Shown piece by piece: positions 26,809 to 36,205 of a DNA stretch of 61,312 bases (positions are counted from its first letter, which is position 1; every line of letters begins with the position of its first letter). A model generated the notes under the pieces. That model was not told the origin of the DNA. It was given only the letters and a program-made list of their open reading frames with translations, and did no database searches. The position numbers were made by a program, and so were the translations under genes. This stretch comes from Cytophagales bacterium (GTDB lineage Bacteria; Bacteroidota; Bacteroidia; Cytophagales; Spirosomataceae): assembly GCA_013298025.1 (NCBI GenBank), contig JAAFJE010000025.1:1-61312 (forward strand), written 5' to 3'.

Positions 26809-27807
26809 ATGGTTGTAAACATGACTATTAACCAAATTTTTGAACGTTTTGAATCATTAAAAGTATTAGTGATTGGCGACTTGATGATAGATGCTTATAC
26901 TTGGGGCAAAGTAGAACGCATTTCGCCCGAAGCACCCGTCCCAGTGGTCAATGTCACGAGTCGAGAAATCCGTTTGGGTGGGGCCGGAAATGTGGTGATG
27001 AATGTACAAGCCTTGGGGGCAAAAGCAATCATTTGCTCGGTGATTGGCAACGATACCTTTGGCGATAGTCTTTTAGATTTATTGGACAAACAAGCCCTTT
27101 CTACCGAAGGTATCATTCAGTCGCCAACTCGTATAACTACCGTCAAAGAAAGGATTATTGCTGGTTCGCAGCAAATTGTACGCATCGATACCGAAACCGA
27201 CCAATACATTACGGAAGCAGAACGCACAGCTTTACTTGCCCGTATCAAAAGTTTGGCAACCCAAGCCGATGTGCTTATTTTTGAAGATTATGACAAAGGG
27301 GTTTTGTCTAAAGACCTCATTCGTGATGTTATTGATTTGGCCCTAGCCCAAGGCATTCCAACCGTAGTTGACCCCAAAAAGCGTAATTTTTTACACTATC
27401 AAAAAGCCACGTTATTTAAGCCTAATTTAAAAGAACTAAAAGAAGGATTGAATATTTCTTTAGACGTAAAAAACCGCAGTTCTTTGGCACAAGCCGTTGC
27501 CCAATTGAAGCAAACCTTGGCGGTAGAAGGGGCCTTTGTCACCTTGTCGGAGCAAGGCGTTTTTATCAATTATCAAGGCGAAGAAGTACATTTGCCCGCT
27601 CATTTGCGACAAATCGCCGATGTGTCGGGAGCAGGCGATACCGTTATTTCGATTGCGGCTTGTTGTGTAGCTCTTGGGCTACCAGCACGATTGGTGGCAG
27701 GTTTATCGAACCTCGGCGGTGGCTTGGTTTGCGAGTCGGTAGGCGTTGTGCCTATCAATAAAGCCCTTTTACAAAAAGAAGCCCAAATACACTATGACGA
27801 TAATTAA
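26809..27807 (+). CDS. PfkB kinase, heptose-7-phosphate kinase type (RfaE1/HldE kinase domain)
   Basis: This 332-residue ribokinase-family protein matches the kinase half of HldE: VLVIGDLMIDAYTWGKVERI, SPEAPVPVVNVTSREIRLGG, and AGNVVMNVQALGA. The ATP/anion-hole motif DVSGAGDTVISIAACC is intact with catalytic Asp in GAGD. It would phosphorylate D-glycero-D-manno-heptose-7-phosphate for lipopolysaccharide core synthesis. It lacks the cytidylyltransferase domain, so the partner enzyme must be elsewhere. A downstream in-frame ATG (26821) is an alternative start. It overlaps the next gene by 14 bp. Confidence 0.85.
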   Translation: MVVNMTINQIFERFESLKVLVIGDLMIDAYTWGKVERISPEAPVPVVNVTSREIRLGGAGNVVMNVQALGAKAIICSVIGNDTFGDSLLDLLDKQALSTEGIIQSPTRITTVKERIIAGSQQIVRIDTETDQYITEAERTALLARIKSLATQADVLIFEDYDKGVLSKDLIRDVIDLALAQGIPTVVDPKKRNFLHYQKATLFKPNLKELKEGLNISLDVKNRSSLAQAVAQLKQTLAVEGAFVTLSEQGVFINYQGEEVHLPAHLRQIADVSGAGDTVISIAACCVALGLPARLVAGLSNLGGGLVCESVGVVPINKALLQKEAQIHYDDN

Positions 27808-28243
27808 CCTACAGCAAGGCGATTATTGCATTTCGACAGATAAAAATCGCCTACAAATACCTGTTATTCATACTTATCTTGCCGAGCGTTCGTATTGGGC
27901 CAAAGGCATTCCTCAAAGCACAGTAGAGCGTTCTATCGAAAATTCTATTGCTTTTGGCGTGTATCATCATGACCAACAAATAGGGTTTTGTCGGGTAACG
28001 AGCGATTTAAGCACCTTTGCTTATTTGGCAGATGTCTTTATTTTGGAAGAATACCGAGGAAAAGGCTTATCGAAATGGCTTGTGTCATCGGTATTGTCAC
28101 ATCCCGATTTACAAGGCTTACGCCGTTGGTTACTGGCAACTTACGATGCCCACGGCTTGTATGCCCAATATGGTTTTGAGCCGCTCGATAAACCCGAAAA
28201 CTTTATGCAAATCAAACAGGTGAATCCTTATGGAATGGGCTAA
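27794..28243 (+). CDS. GNAT-family N-acetyltransferase
   Basis: A 149-residue GNAT protein. The acetyl-CoA motif is VFILEEYRGKGLSKWLVSSV, preceded by GFCRVTSDLSTFAYLAD, with YAQYGFEPLDKP at the end. The small-molecule or protein target cannot be told. The start ATG at 27794 overlaps the kinase gene by 14 bp in another frame, so the two are cotranscribed and probably coupled. The opposite gene ends only 4 bp inside its 3' end. Confidence 0.85.
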   Translation: MTIINLQQGDYCISTDKNRLQIPVIHTYLAERSYWAKGIPQSTVERSIENSIAFGVYHHDQQIGFCRVTSDLSTFAYLADVFILEEYRGKGLSKWLVSSVLSHPDLQGLRRWLLATYDAHGLYAQYGFEPLDKPENFMQIKQVNPYGMG

Positions 28244-28551
28244 TGCGGTTTTTCTTCGATGCCCAAGGTGCTAATAGAAGGATTGATGATGCGAGGCGTA
28301 ATTACGATTTTGAAAATTTTATTTCCTGCCAAACTAAATTCGGTGGTGTACTTACCCTTGGCTTTCAGGCTTCTATACACCGCCGTGTAATTGATAGAAT
28401 GCTCCCATCCATGAATGGCCAAGTTGCCCAGCAGATGGCTCAGGCATTTTTGTAGGTTTGAAAAATAACTTATGACAGGTTCTTTGGTACGAATACTATT
28501 GAGCGAACCAATCGCAATAACGGCGACTTCATAAATCGTTTGTTGTTTCAT
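28240..28551 (-). CDS. Small hypothetical protein in an operon with the EEP-family gene
   Basis: The 103 residues have no motif known to me. The first part (KQQTIYEVAVIAIGSLNSIR) is hydrophobic-amphipathic, and the rest is polar with KYTTEFSLAGNKIFKIVIT. Evidence that it is real is its ATG overlapping the stop codon of the upstream gene by 4 bp (ATGA at 28548-28551), a standard coupling arrangement. Its 3' end overlaps the convergent GNAT gene by 4 bp. Confidence 0.55.
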   Translation of the reverse strand: MKQQTIYEVAVIAIGSLNSIRTKEPVISYFSNLQKCLSHLLGNLAIHGWEHSINYTAVYRSLKAKGKYTTEFSLAGNKIFKIVITPRIINPSISTLGIEEKPH

Positions 28552-29645
28552 AGTCCTTTTTTCTTACTTTTTAATTCATAGATAGCAGAGATAGGAAAAT
28601 GGTCGGAAAGGTCGAAATGATGCGTTTTGAAGCCTTTTATGTCAAATTCTTCGCTAAAAAATTGGTTGTCGATGCGTACCCATCTCGGACTCCGATTCAA
28701 GGTAAAACCAAGCCCGTTGCCTGCTTCCTCAAAAGCATTATAAAGCCTATCGCTGATATGCCCATACACCAAGCCGTAGGGCATTTCGTTGAGGTCGCCA
28801 CATACAAGCGTTGGGTAAGGGCTTTCGTCGATGAGGCGTTCTATTTCCTTGATTTCTTCGGCATGAGCAATAAAGCCCCTTTTGAGCGAACGCAGAATAT
28901 CTTTGCTTTCATCTTGTGCTTTATTGTAATCGTCGATAGCACGGGCTACACGCCCCACCCGAATGCCCATCGATTGCAATTGTACATTAATTACCCGAAT
29001 GGTATCATTGGGTAGCACAATATCGGCATAGAGGTAGCCATTGCTTTGCCCATAATCGGGCCAAATTTTAACTTTTTGCTTGATAATGGGGTATTTTGAA
29101 AAGATAACCAGCTTACTATTATAGATGCTTCCTTGAGTATCGAAGGCTCGATAGCCATTTTTACTAGCTACTATCTCATAGGCATTTTTATTAGAAGGTA
29201 GCCATACTGCCGAAAACTCCTGAAAACACTTAATATCGGCATCGAAATTTGTAACATAATCGACAAGCTTGGTTCGCTTTTCTATATTTTCTAGGTCTTG
29301 TGGAATACTAAAACCACATACATTATAACTAAAAACTTTGAGTTCAGAGGCTTTTCTGTGCTTGGGGTATGGTTTGAGGGGCGAGTATTGCAGGGTACGT
29401 AGCACAAATGGCCAGCCTACCAGTAAAATTACCAGAGGCAATACCGAGCGGGTTGGTCTGATGCAAAGCCAAGCCACAAATAACACCAAACAACCCAATT
29501 GTGCTAGAGGAATAGAAAGCATGATAAAGCCAGCAATCCAATGTTCCCAGACAATCGTATAACCCAGTAAATAGGCTAATAAGGTATATATACACCAAGG
29601 TAAACTTATGAGCCAAAGTAATGACGTTGCAACTTTTTTTAGCAT
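28548..29645 (-). CDS. Membrane-anchored endonuclease/exonuclease/phosphatase family protein
   Basis: A 365-residue protein with two or three N-terminal membrane helices (LKKVATSLLWLISLPWCIYT; WIAGFIMLSIPLAQLGCLVLF; LPLVILLVGWPFVL) followed by an EEP domain. The EEP motifs are in order: LKVFSYNVCGF, DIKCFQEFS with the metal-binding Glu, VCGDLNEMPYG, and the C-terminal SDHFPISA with catalytic Asp-His. Such proteins hydrolyse phosphodiesters; the substrate could be DNA, RNA, inositol phosphate or lipid, acting outside the membrane. A GTG at 29672 extends the frame by nine residues, but the ATG at 29645 sits at the first membrane helix and is preferred. Confidence 0.86.
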   Translation of the reverse strand: MLKKVATSLLWLISLPWCIYTLLAYLLGYTIVWEHWIAGFIMLSIPLAQLGCLVLFVAWLCIRPTRSVLPLVILLVGWPFVLRTLQYSPLKPYPKHRKASELKVFSYNVCGFSIPQDLENIEKRTKLVDYVTNFDADIKCFQEFSAVWLPSNKNAYEIVASKNGYRAFDTQGSIYNSKLVIFSKYPIIKQKVKIWPDYGQSNGYLYADIVLPNDTIRVINVQLQSMGIRVGRVARAIDDYNKAQDESKDILRSLKRGFIAHAEEIKEIERLIDESPYPTLVCGDLNEMPYGLVYGHISDRLYNAFEEAGNGLGFTLNRSPRWVRIDNQFFSEEFDIKGFKTHHFDLSDHFPISAIYELKSKKKGL

Positions 29646-29853
29646 CTGATAAATTTGGTAGAAAATTACCACGAAGTTTTGAGGAAAAGATAGATACTAA
29701 CTTCGTCGTTTTCAATAAAATATAAAAACCTCTTGCTTTTGTACTATTCTTGTTTTTCGTTGCCGAATCTTTTACAAAAATGTGATTTTTTCTAAGAAAA
29801 ACGATGCCTTTTACAAAATCTTCATACGATACGAGAAATCTTTTTATAATAAA

Positions 29854-29884
29854 TTGCTACTTTACAAAATAATTTATACTTTTG
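29854..29884 (+). promoter_or_regulatory. Strong Bacteroidota promoter for rpmB
   Basis: TTG at 29854-29856, a 20-bp spacer, then TACTTTTG at 29877-29884 (TAnnTTTG). Both elements and the spacing match the primary-sigma promoter of Bacteroidota. It is the best promoter in the window, and fits a highly expressed ribosomal gene. Confidence 0.8.
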
Positions 29885-29890
29885 CGTTCC

Positions 29891-30071
29891 AATTTCAGAA
29901 ATCACTGATAATCAAGTCTATTACATCGCCGATTACAGCAAAATTTTAATTCTGAAAATAGCACAATGAGCGTTGCTTATCAGCTACTAAGGCAATGCAC
30001 TGTTGTATTCATTGTAAAGAATTGTTTGATACTGAGGTGATTAACACATAAACAATTAACGCATTTTTATC
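29891..30071 (+). promoter_or_regulatory. Long 5' leader of rpmB
   Basis: If transcription starts about 7 bp after the -7 element, the rpmB leader is about 180 nt, long for a ribosomal-protein gene. It includes a possible stem GCGTTGC (about 29972-29978) with GCAATGC (about 29992-29999, one G-U pair), and another A/T-rich helix. A translational autoregulation site is possible but not shown. Confidence 0.4.
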
Positions 30072-30311
30072 ATGGCGAAGGTTTGTCAATTAACAGGAAA
30101 AAGAACTCAAGTGGGTAACAACGTTTCTCACGCTAATAACAAAACTAAGAGAAAGTTTTATCCAAACTTGCAGACTAAAAAATTCTATTTAGAGTCTGAA
30201 GGTGTATGGGTTAGCTTGAAGGTATCGGCTAAAGCGATTCGTACTATCAACAAAAAAGGCTTAGAAGCTGCTTTGGTTGACGCTGCTCGCAAAGGTACTT
30301 TGAACGTTTAG
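30072..30311 (+). CDS. rpmB: Large ribosomal subunit protein bL28
   Basis: This 79-residue basic protein starts [20 protein letters not shown] and has [20 protein letters not shown], the L28 signature. The zinc-ribbon cysteines of the C+ form are absent except Cys5. In many relatives rpmG and a small DUF4295 gene follow; here a strong terminator and an opposite-strand gene follow at once, so rpmB is a single-gene unit. Confidence 0.96.
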   Translation: MAKVCQLTGKRTQVGNNVSHANNKTKRKFYPNLQTKKFYLESEGVWVSLKVSAKAIRTINKKGLEAALVDAARKGTLNV

Positions 30312-30330
30312 TCGTTCGTTACTTTCCATA

Positions 30331-30368
30331 CAAAACCCCTTTATTGCCTAGCCAATAAAGGGGTTTTG
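30331..30368. terminator. Bidirectional terminator after rpmB
   Basis: A perfect 16-bp stem: CAAAACCCCTTTATTG (30331-30346) with CAATAAAGGGGTTTTG (30353-30368), loop CCTAGC. It can serve rpmB and the convergent phosphatase gene. Confidence 0.85.
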
Positions 30369-30391
30369 TGTGTGTAACTTGTTGCCAAGAC

Positions 30392-31384
30392 TTACTTTTT
30401 CAAACTGGTTTGGTAAATCACCTTGCCTTCGTGGTTGATTGTTTGCACCAATACTTCTTTCGGCGTTGCCGAAAATACCATAAAACCATATTCTTTGCTT
30501 GCCAACTTACTGATGGGCAATACGCCAATGTCTGTAGCTTCCGACCCCGACCCCGATACAAAATATTGCGTTTTTTCGGTATTGACTAAATGTTGCAAAT
30601 CGTGGTCATGGCCACAGATATAGGCATCTACTTGGTATTTTTTGAAAAGCTTTCTTAACGAACCTCTGATGGCACGAGTATCGTCGCTTTCTCTTCTCAA
30701 TTCGGTAGCCGTGAATAATGGATGATGCCCCACCACAAATGTCCATTTAACTGAAGGAGTCTTTTGTGCCAATTCCAATTGCTGTATGAGCCATGCTTTT
30801 TGAGCGGTACTGTCTTGGGTACTTACGGTATGCTTCAAGGTCGAATGCTTGTAATAGCCCGGAACCAAAGGATTGGTGTCGATAAAAATTAGGCGTACTT
30901 GCTGCTTGGCATTGCCATTGATGTTGAAGGTTTGGGTATAATAACGAGCAGGCATTTTCCAGCGTGGACTTACCTTGGTATAGGCAACTTCTCCTTCGGG
31001 GTTTTTACCATAATCGTGATTGCCCAGCACTGCATACCAGTTTTTTTGCAAGGAAGGAGCGGTATAAATATCTTCAAAAGAAGCTTTCCAAAGCGGGTCA
31101 TATTCATCAGCTACGCCATTGTAATAGATGTTGTCGCCAGTTGTTACGATAAAATCGGCGTTGAGTTTGCTGGCCACTTCGCCCATTTGATAGGCTACAG
31201 GCTTTTGGTGGTCTTTGCCTTCTCGCCCCCAGTCGCCCACAACCAAAAAGTTCAACGCTCCTTGAGGCTTGATAAGCGAATCGGTTGTCACCAGCATTTT
31301 ATTGGTGGGCGACGATTGCGAATGTCGTTTTATTAAGAAAAAGGAAAACAACAGTAAGAATACAATCCAAGTGAATTTTTGCAT
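30392..31384 (-). CDS. Exported metallophosphoesterase, purple acid phosphatase-like
   Basis: A 330-residue binuclear metallophosphatase with an N-terminal signal/anchor (MQKFTWIVFLLLFSFFLIKR). Metal ligands are seen in FLVVGDWGREG, TTGDNIYYNG, VLGNHDYG, VVGHHPLF and CGHDHDLQHL, the layout of the tartrate-resistant (ACP5) class. It should release phosphate from esters in the periplasm. The Tyr ligand of purple enzymes is likely Y88 in NIYYNG or Y120 in NHDY. No operon partner. Confidence 0.9.
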   Translation of the reverse strand: MQKFTWIVFLLLFSFFLIKRHSQSSPTNKMLVTTDSLIKPQGALNFLVVGDWGREGKDHQKPVAYQMGEVASKLNADFIVTTGDNIYYNGVADEYDPLWKASFEDIYTAPSLQKNWYAVLGNHDYGKNPEGEVAYTKVSPRWKMPARYYTQTFNINGNAKQQVRLIFIDTNPLVPGYYKHSTLKHTVSTQDSTAQKAWLIQQLELAQKTPSVKWTFVVGHHPLFTATELRRESDDTRAIRGSLRKLFKKYQVDAYICGHDHDLQHLVNTEKTQYFVSGSGSEATDIGVLPISKLASKEYGFMVFSATPKEVLVQTINHEGKVIYQTSLKK

Positions 31385-31481
31385 TTGTCTATGTACTGAT
31401 AAAAGTTTTTACAAAAATACAAGGTAAAAACCAATGAAGCATGAATAGGGCATAATAGATAGATGAATTGATTAAAAAAAG

Positions 31482-31523
31482 AAGGAGCATAAAAGTGTTT
31501 GATAAAACATCTTTATGCTCCTT
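31482..31523. terminator. Terminator after uxuA
   Basis: AAGGAGCATAAA (31482-31493) pairs with TTTATGCTCCTT (31512-31523). On the minus strand, the uxuA direction, the run of T opposite the A-stretch at about 31474-31480 follows the stem, as expected for rho-independent termination. Confidence 0.75.
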
Positions 31524-31541
31524 ATCGTTTGTGAGGATATT

Positions 31542-32738
31542 TTACCTCAATCCTAAATGTCGTTCGATACCTAGCTCTAAGCCTCTTAGTTCTGCCAAGC
31601 CTCTCAAACGACCAATGGCTGTATAGCCAGGATTGGTACGTTTTTCGGGGTTCAAATCGTCGAGCATTCGGTGGCCGTGGTCGGGACGGAACGGCAAGCG
31701 GTAATCTGCACGACCGGCGGCTATTCTGCCATGTTGCTCTTGTACCAAGGCTTTCATTACGCCGTACATATCTACGTCGCCATCGAGGTGGTCGGCTTCG
31801 TAGAAATTGCCTTCTTCGTCACGTTTGGTGGCACGCAAATGCACAAAGTTGATACGGCTTCCCAATCGTTCTACCATGCCTACCAAGTCGTTGTCTGGTC
31901 TTACGCCATAGCTACCTGTGCAGAAACACAGCCCATTACTGGGACTTTCGTAAGCTTGTAGCAACTGCGTAGCATCGCTTTCGGTACTTACCACCCTTGG
32001 CAAGCCCAAAATCGGGTACGGCGGGTCGTCGGGGTGAATGGCAAGATTGATGCCTGCTTCTTCGGCGGCAGGAGCAATGGCTTTGATAAATTCGTATAAA
32101 TTTTCTCTTAATTCTTTGTCGCCTATTTCGTCGTAGGTGGCCAAAACAGCCGCAAATTCTTCTACTGTAAAGCTTTCTTCGCTGCCGGGTAAGCCTGCAA
32201 TGATATTGCGAATCAGTTTGGTTTTGGCGGCATCGTTGGCTTGTGCAAACCATGCTTGGGCTTTTGCCAACTGGGCATCGGTATAGCTTGCCTCTGCATT
32301 TTTTCTTTTGAGAATAAATACTTCAAAAGCTGCAAACTCGGTGGCATCAAAACGCAAAGCCGTAGAGCCGTCTTCTAAAGGATAGTCCAAATCGGTACGA
32401 GTCCAATCAAGCACTGGCATGAAGTTATAACAAACGGTATCAATGCCACTTTGCCCTAAATTGCGTAAGCTTTGCTTGTAGTTTTCGATATACTGAGCGT
32501 AGTTGCCTGTCCGCTTCTTGATGTCTTCGTGTACAGGTACGCTTTCGACTACCGAAAATTGCAAACCTGCCATTTCTATCATGGCCTTACGTGCTAAAAT
32601 CTCTTCTTTTGTCCAAACTACACCATTAGGCAAATGATGCAAAGCCGTGACAATTCCTGTAGCACCAGCCTGACGAATATGCGACAAGGGTACGGGGTCT
32701 TTTGGACCAAACCAACGAAATGTTTGTTCTAAAGGCAT
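31542..32738 (-). CDS. uxuA: Mannonate dehydratase
   Basis: A 398-residue UxuA enzyme that dehydrates D-mannonate to 2-keto-3-deoxy-D-gluconate in glucuronate catabolism. It begins [20 protein letters not shown] and contains [12 protein letters not shown]. The metal and catalytic residues appear in [30 protein letters not shown] and FRPDHGHRM, all intact. It is a single-gene unit; the tagaturonate reductase gene 5 kb away supports hexuronate use. Confidence 0.95.
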   Translation of the reverse strand: MPLEQTFRWFGPKDPVPLSHIRQAGATGIVTALHHLPNGVVWTKEEILARKAMIEMAGLQFSVVESVPVHEDIKKRTGNYAQYIENYKQSLRNLGQSGIDTVCYNFMPVLDWTRTDLDYPLEDGSTALRFDATEFAAFEVFILKRKNAEASYTDAQLAKAQAWFAQANDAAKTKLIRNIIAGLPGSEESFTVEEFAAVLATYDEIGDKELRENLYEFIKAIAPAAEEAGINLAIHPDDPPYPILGLPRVVSTESDATQLLQAYESPSNGLCFCTGSYGVRPDNDLVGMVERLGSRINFVHLRATKRDEEGNFYEADHLDGDVDMYGVMKALVQEQHGRIAAGRADYRLPFRPDHGHRMLDDLNPEKRTNPGYTAIGRLRGLAELRGLELGIERHLGLR

Positions 32739-32859
32739 ATTATAGGATTTTCTAAGTAAAAAATAAGGGCATGAGTTATGCCATCCTCTTGAGTGTTTTC
32801 TTAAAAAGGCGTATTTTTTTAGAATTTACCCTATATTTTTTGAAAAAATACATAAAAAC

Positions 32860-33522
32860 TTAGGCTTTTCGTTGGCGATTGTACTGCTCAACATAAGCGG
32901 GTACGGCAATTTCAGGGTTTAATATTGGGTCTGGGATTGGGCTAGAAGCTTGTAAAGACAAGGGTAAAACGCCTGCCCAAACGGGCAATGATAAGTCTTC
33001 TTCGTCGTCATTGACATTGCCTGTACGCATTTTGGCGGAGGCTTCTACGATAGGAAAGGCAATCACCATCGTTTTTTTCATGTCTGATGCCGAAGGCTGG
33101 CGTACTTCTGCCCAACGACCGGGCATGACGTGTTCGGTGAAGGCTTCAAGGGCATCCCAACGCTCTTGTTCGTCGGTGACTAATTCACCTTTGGCAAATA
33201 AGACAACCGACCGATAATTGACCGAATGATGAAAGGCCGAACGAGCCAGTACCAAACCATCGAGCAACGATACCGCCAGGCATACTTCTCGCCCATCGGC
33301 GAGGCTACGCATCAAATGGCTACCCACCGAGCCGTGAATATACAGCTTGTCGCCAATACGGCCATAGCCTGTGGGTAAAAGCATGGGACTGTTGCCTTCG
33401 ATATAGGCAATATGGCAAAACAAGCCTTCGTCTAAAATGGCATAAATTTGTTCTAACTCTTGTGTACTTCTTTTGGCCAAACGACTAGGCGTGGTTCTGG
33501 GGGTTGTTCCTACGTGTGTCAT
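32860..33522 (-). CDS. Pyridoxamine 5'-phosphate oxidase family flavoprotein
   Basis: This 220-residue protein has the split-barrel flavin-binding fold (LPTGYGRIGDKLYIHGSVGS; VCLAVSLLDGLVLARSAFHHSV; NYRSVVLFAKGELVTDEQER). The segment FHHSVNYRSV is common in the subgroup annotated as pyridoxamine 5'-phosphate oxidase-like or 5-nitroimidazole resistance (NimA-like) proteins. It is divergent from a MocR regulator, which usually responds to PLP, supporting a link to B6 metabolism. The ATG at 33522 gives MTHVGTTPRTTPSRLAKRS; a longer frame to 33555 overlaps the likely promoter. Confidence 0.82.
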   Translation of the reverse strand: MTHVGTTPRTTPSRLAKRSTQELEQIYAILDEGLFCHIAYIEGNSPMLLPTGYGRIGDKLYIHGSVGSHLMRSLADGREVCLAVSLLDGLVLARSAFHHSVNYRSVVLFAKGELVTDEQERWDALEAFTEHVMPGRWAEVRQPSASDMKKTMVIAFPIVEASAKMRTGNVNDDEEDLSLPVWAGVLPLSLQASSPIPDPILNPEIAVPAYVEQYNRQRKA

Positions 33523-33582
33523 GGGTAAAAATGTAAGTTTGTGTTGTACATACAAAGTTGTATCTTAGCTGGCATAGTTTGC

Positions 33583-33612
33583 TAGTCCACTTTTTACTCT
33601 TACGATAGTCCA
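33583..33612. promoter_or_regulatory. Direct repeat TAGTCCA, likely MocR operator
   Basis: TAGTCCA occurs at 33583-33589 and 33606-33612, 23 bp apart, the second ending 1 bp before the MocR start codon. MocR proteins bind direct repeats about two helical turns apart in such divergent promoters. This is inferred, not shown. Confidence 0.5.
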
Positions 33613-33613
33613 G

Positions 33614-35065
33614 ATGGAAGTACCTTTTAAATCTTTGATTACGATTCAACCGACGCATCCTTTGCCGATATATGTTCAAATTACCAATGCTTTTATTCAG
33701 CAAATACAACAAGGTATGTTGAAAAAAGGCACGCCTTTGTTGGGCAGTCGCTCAATGGCAAAACTACTCGAAGTCAATCGGCAGACGGTGGTGGCGGCGT
33801 ACCAAGAACTACAGTCACAAGGTTGGATAGAGAGTTTTCCACGCAAGGGATGTTTTGTTGCACAACATTTGCCTACAGTCAAACCCAAGCCTTTGCCTAC
33901 CGAAATCGTGGCGACGGCGGCGTTGCGTCCTGCCGATGCCCTGCCCAATTTTCCTATTCATTTGCCTGTGTTTATCAGTCAGCAATGGGCTTTCAACGAC
34001 GGTTTGCCCGATGTGCGTTTAGCCCCAAGAGAAGAATTGGCTCGTTTGTATGCTCACTATATTCGGTATGGCGAGCCAGCTTTGTTGCAATATGTGTCTG
34101 TATTGGGAAACAACCGTTTTAGAGAAAACCTCGCCCAACATCTCAATCAAACCAGAGGATTGTCGGTATCGGCCGCTCAAATCATTAGCACAAGAGGGAG
34201 TCAAATGGGGATTTATTTGGTGGCGGCCGCCTTGATACAAGCACAAGATACGGTGGTGGTGGGCCAATGGAGCTATGCGGCTTCTACGCTAACATTTCAA
34301 CATTTTGGGGCAACTATCGAAACCATTCCTGTCGATGACGAAGGTTTGCAAGTAGAGGAATTGGCGGTTATTTGTAGTAAAAAACGCATCAAAGCGGTGT
34401 ATGTTACGTCGCATCATTATCATCCTACAACGGTGACACTCAAGCCTGAAAGGCGTATTCGGCTATTGCAATTGGCGGAGCTTTATGGCTTTTTTATCAT
34501 TGAAGACGATTACGACTACGATTATCATTATGCCAACAAACCCGTACTGCCTTTGGCAAGTGCCGATACTGCGGGATGGGTAATTTATGTGGGTTCTTTT
34601 ACCAAAAAAATTGCTCCAACCTTTCGGGTGGGGTATGTGGTAGCTACGGAAAAGTTGATAACCGAGTTGGGGAAAATACGTAGGATTATCGACCGACAAG
34701 GCGATACGCTCCTAGAAAATTGTTTGGCCGATATGCTGCTTGATGGTACCTTGAAAAGATATACACATAAAACATTGAAAATTTATCAAACCCGAAGGGA
34801 CTTTACTTCTCGTGTTTTACAAGAAGAGGCTCAGGCATGGATTCAACACCAAATTCCTGATGGAGGTATGGCAATTTGGGCAAGATTTGACCCTGATATT
34901 CCTTTGAAAAACCTCGCAACAAAAGTAGCTCAAAGAGGTTTGTACCTGTCTGATGGACAAGCCTATCAGCCATTGAATGCCTGTCGGATGGGATTTGCTT
35001 CGATGAATTTACCAGAACTTGAAACGGCTCTACATATTTTGATAGATACCCTCAAAAAATTTTAA
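33614..35065 (+). CDS. MocR/PdxR-family regulator (GntR HTH plus aminotransferase domain)
   Basis: A 483-residue protein. The N-terminal GntR winged helix (PLPIYVQITNAFIQQI, LLGSRSMAKLLEVNRQTVVAAYQEL, GWIESFPRKGCFVA) is joined to a fold-type I aminotransferase domain. The domain has STRGSQMGIYLVA, IIEDDYDYDYHY, and the PLP lysine in VGSFTKKIAPTFRVGYVV. Such regulators sense PLP or an amino-acid adduct. The divergent PNPOx-like gene is the probable target. The C-terminal end GMAIWARFDPDIP, then RMGFASMNLPELE, is normal. Confidence 0.92.
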   Translation: MEVPFKSLITIQPTHPLPIYVQITNAFIQQIQQGMLKKGTPLLGSRSMAKLLEVNRQTVVAAYQELQSQGWIESFPRKGCFVAQHLPTVKPKPLPTEIVATAALRPADALPNFPIHLPVFISQQWAFNDGLPDVRLAPREELARLYAHYIRYGEPALLQYVSVLGNNRFRENLAQHLNQTRGLSVSAAQIISTRGSQMGIYLVAAALIQAQDTVVVGQWSYAASTLTFQHFGATIETIPVDDEGLQVEELAVICSKKRIKAVYVTSHHYHPTTVTLKPERRIRLLQLAELYGFFIIEDDYDYDYHYANKPVLPLASADTAGWVIYVGSFTKKIAPTFRVGYVVATEKLITELGKIRRIIDRQGDTLLENCLADMLLDGTLKRYTHKTLKIYQTRRDFTSRVLQEEAQAWIQHQIPDGGMAIWARFDPDIPLKNLATKVAQRGLYLSDGQAYQPLNACRMGFASMNLPELETALHILIDTLKKF

Positions 35066-35182
35066 GTATCAATACAAAATTGTGAATGAGTGTTTTGTTT
35101 TCAGAAAATTACTTTTTGAATTAAAGTCTAATTAGTTGAAAATGAATTATTTAATCACTAATTCACTCAACTACCAACGAAC

Positions 35183-36205
35183 TTAGCCTCCGATGGTTGT
35201 CATAGATTCTGTGACACGGTTGCTGCGGCGTTGTTCGGCCTCAAAGCCATCTTTGGCACGGCTACGAAATGCCTGTGCGAATACGTCTTTGAGTTGCTCG
35301 TCGCTCATGCCACTTCTAACTAAATCTCTGATACTTAGTCCACCTTCGTCATACAAACAAGTCTTGAGTTCGCCTTGGGCGGTCATCCGAATGCGGTTGC
35401 AAGTGCCACAAAATGTGCGAGAAAAGGCGGCAATGATGCCTACCGTTCCTTGGTAGCCGGGTATTTGGTAATTGGCAGAAGTTGAGGAAGGGCTATCTGT
35501 TATTTTTTGTAAATGCGGATACGCCTCTTGCAAAGTAGCCAAAATACGGCGTTGATTCCAGTGCAAAATAGGATAGTTTGCTCCAGCACCATTAAAGGGC
35601 ATTTCTTCAATAAATCGCACGCCAACAGGATAATTCTTGGTAAGCTCGGCAAGGGGAATGAGGTCGTCGGTATTTTTTCCTTCCATTACTACGGCATTGA
35701 GTTTTACGTAAAAATCAGCGTCGAGCAAGTCAAAAAGGGTTTTATATACTTTGTCGAACTCATTTCGACGAGTAATTTCAAAAAAGCGTTGTGGGTCAAG
35801 CGTGTCAAGGCTTAGGTTGATGTTCCGAATGCCTATGTCTTGCAGGGCTTTGATGTACTGCCCTGTCAACACGCCGTTGGTTGTAAGGTTGATTTCTTGT
35901 ATGCCGTCGATGGCTTTTAATTGGTATAAAAAATCTGTTAGGTTGTGCCTCACAAAAGGTTCGCCGCCTGTAATCCGTACTTTACTAATGCCCATCGTGG
36001 CTAGTATTCCAACGATGCGTAACATTTCTTCGTAAGTCAATAACTTGCTTTTGGGCAAATAGTTGATGCCTTCTTCGGGCATACAATAGAAACAACGCAA
36101 ATTACAACGGTCTGTTACTGCCAGTCTCAAATACGTTATCGGCCGACCGTGGTTGTCGTATAGTACTTGCGTTTGATTGGCTGTATGTGCGGATTGATTT
36201 ATCAC
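35183..36205 (-). CDS. moaA: GTP 3',8-cyclase MoaA
   Basis: A 340-residue radical-SAM enzyme that, with MoaC, makes cyclic pyranopterin monophosphate for molybdenum cofactor. The first cluster motif is CNLRCFYCMPEEG and the second, C-terminal cluster is FCGTCNRIRMTAQGELKTCLY. The last residues are TIGG, and the final Gly-Gly is the usual ending required for activity. Translation seems to start at GTG 36205, because the next ATG falls after the cluster motif. moaD is divergent 142 bp away; moaC, moaE, mogA and moeA are not in the window. Confidence 0.94.
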   Translation of the reverse strand: MINQSAHTANQTQVLYDNHGRPITYLRLAVTDRCNLRCFYCMPEEGINYLPKSKLLTYEEMLRIVGILATMGISKVRITGGEPFVRHNLTDFLYQLKAIDGIQEINLTTNGVLTGQYIKALQDIGIRNINLSLDTLDPQRFFEITRRNEFDKVYKTLFDLLDADFYVKLNAVVMEGKNTDDLIPLAELTKNYPVGVRFIEEMPFNGAGANYPILHWNQRRILATLQEAYPHLQKITDSPSSTSANYQIPGYQGTVGIIAAFSRTFCGTCNRIRMTAQGELKTCLYDEGGLSIRDLVRSGMSDEQLKDVFAQAFRSRAKDGFEAEQRRSNRVTESMTTIGG

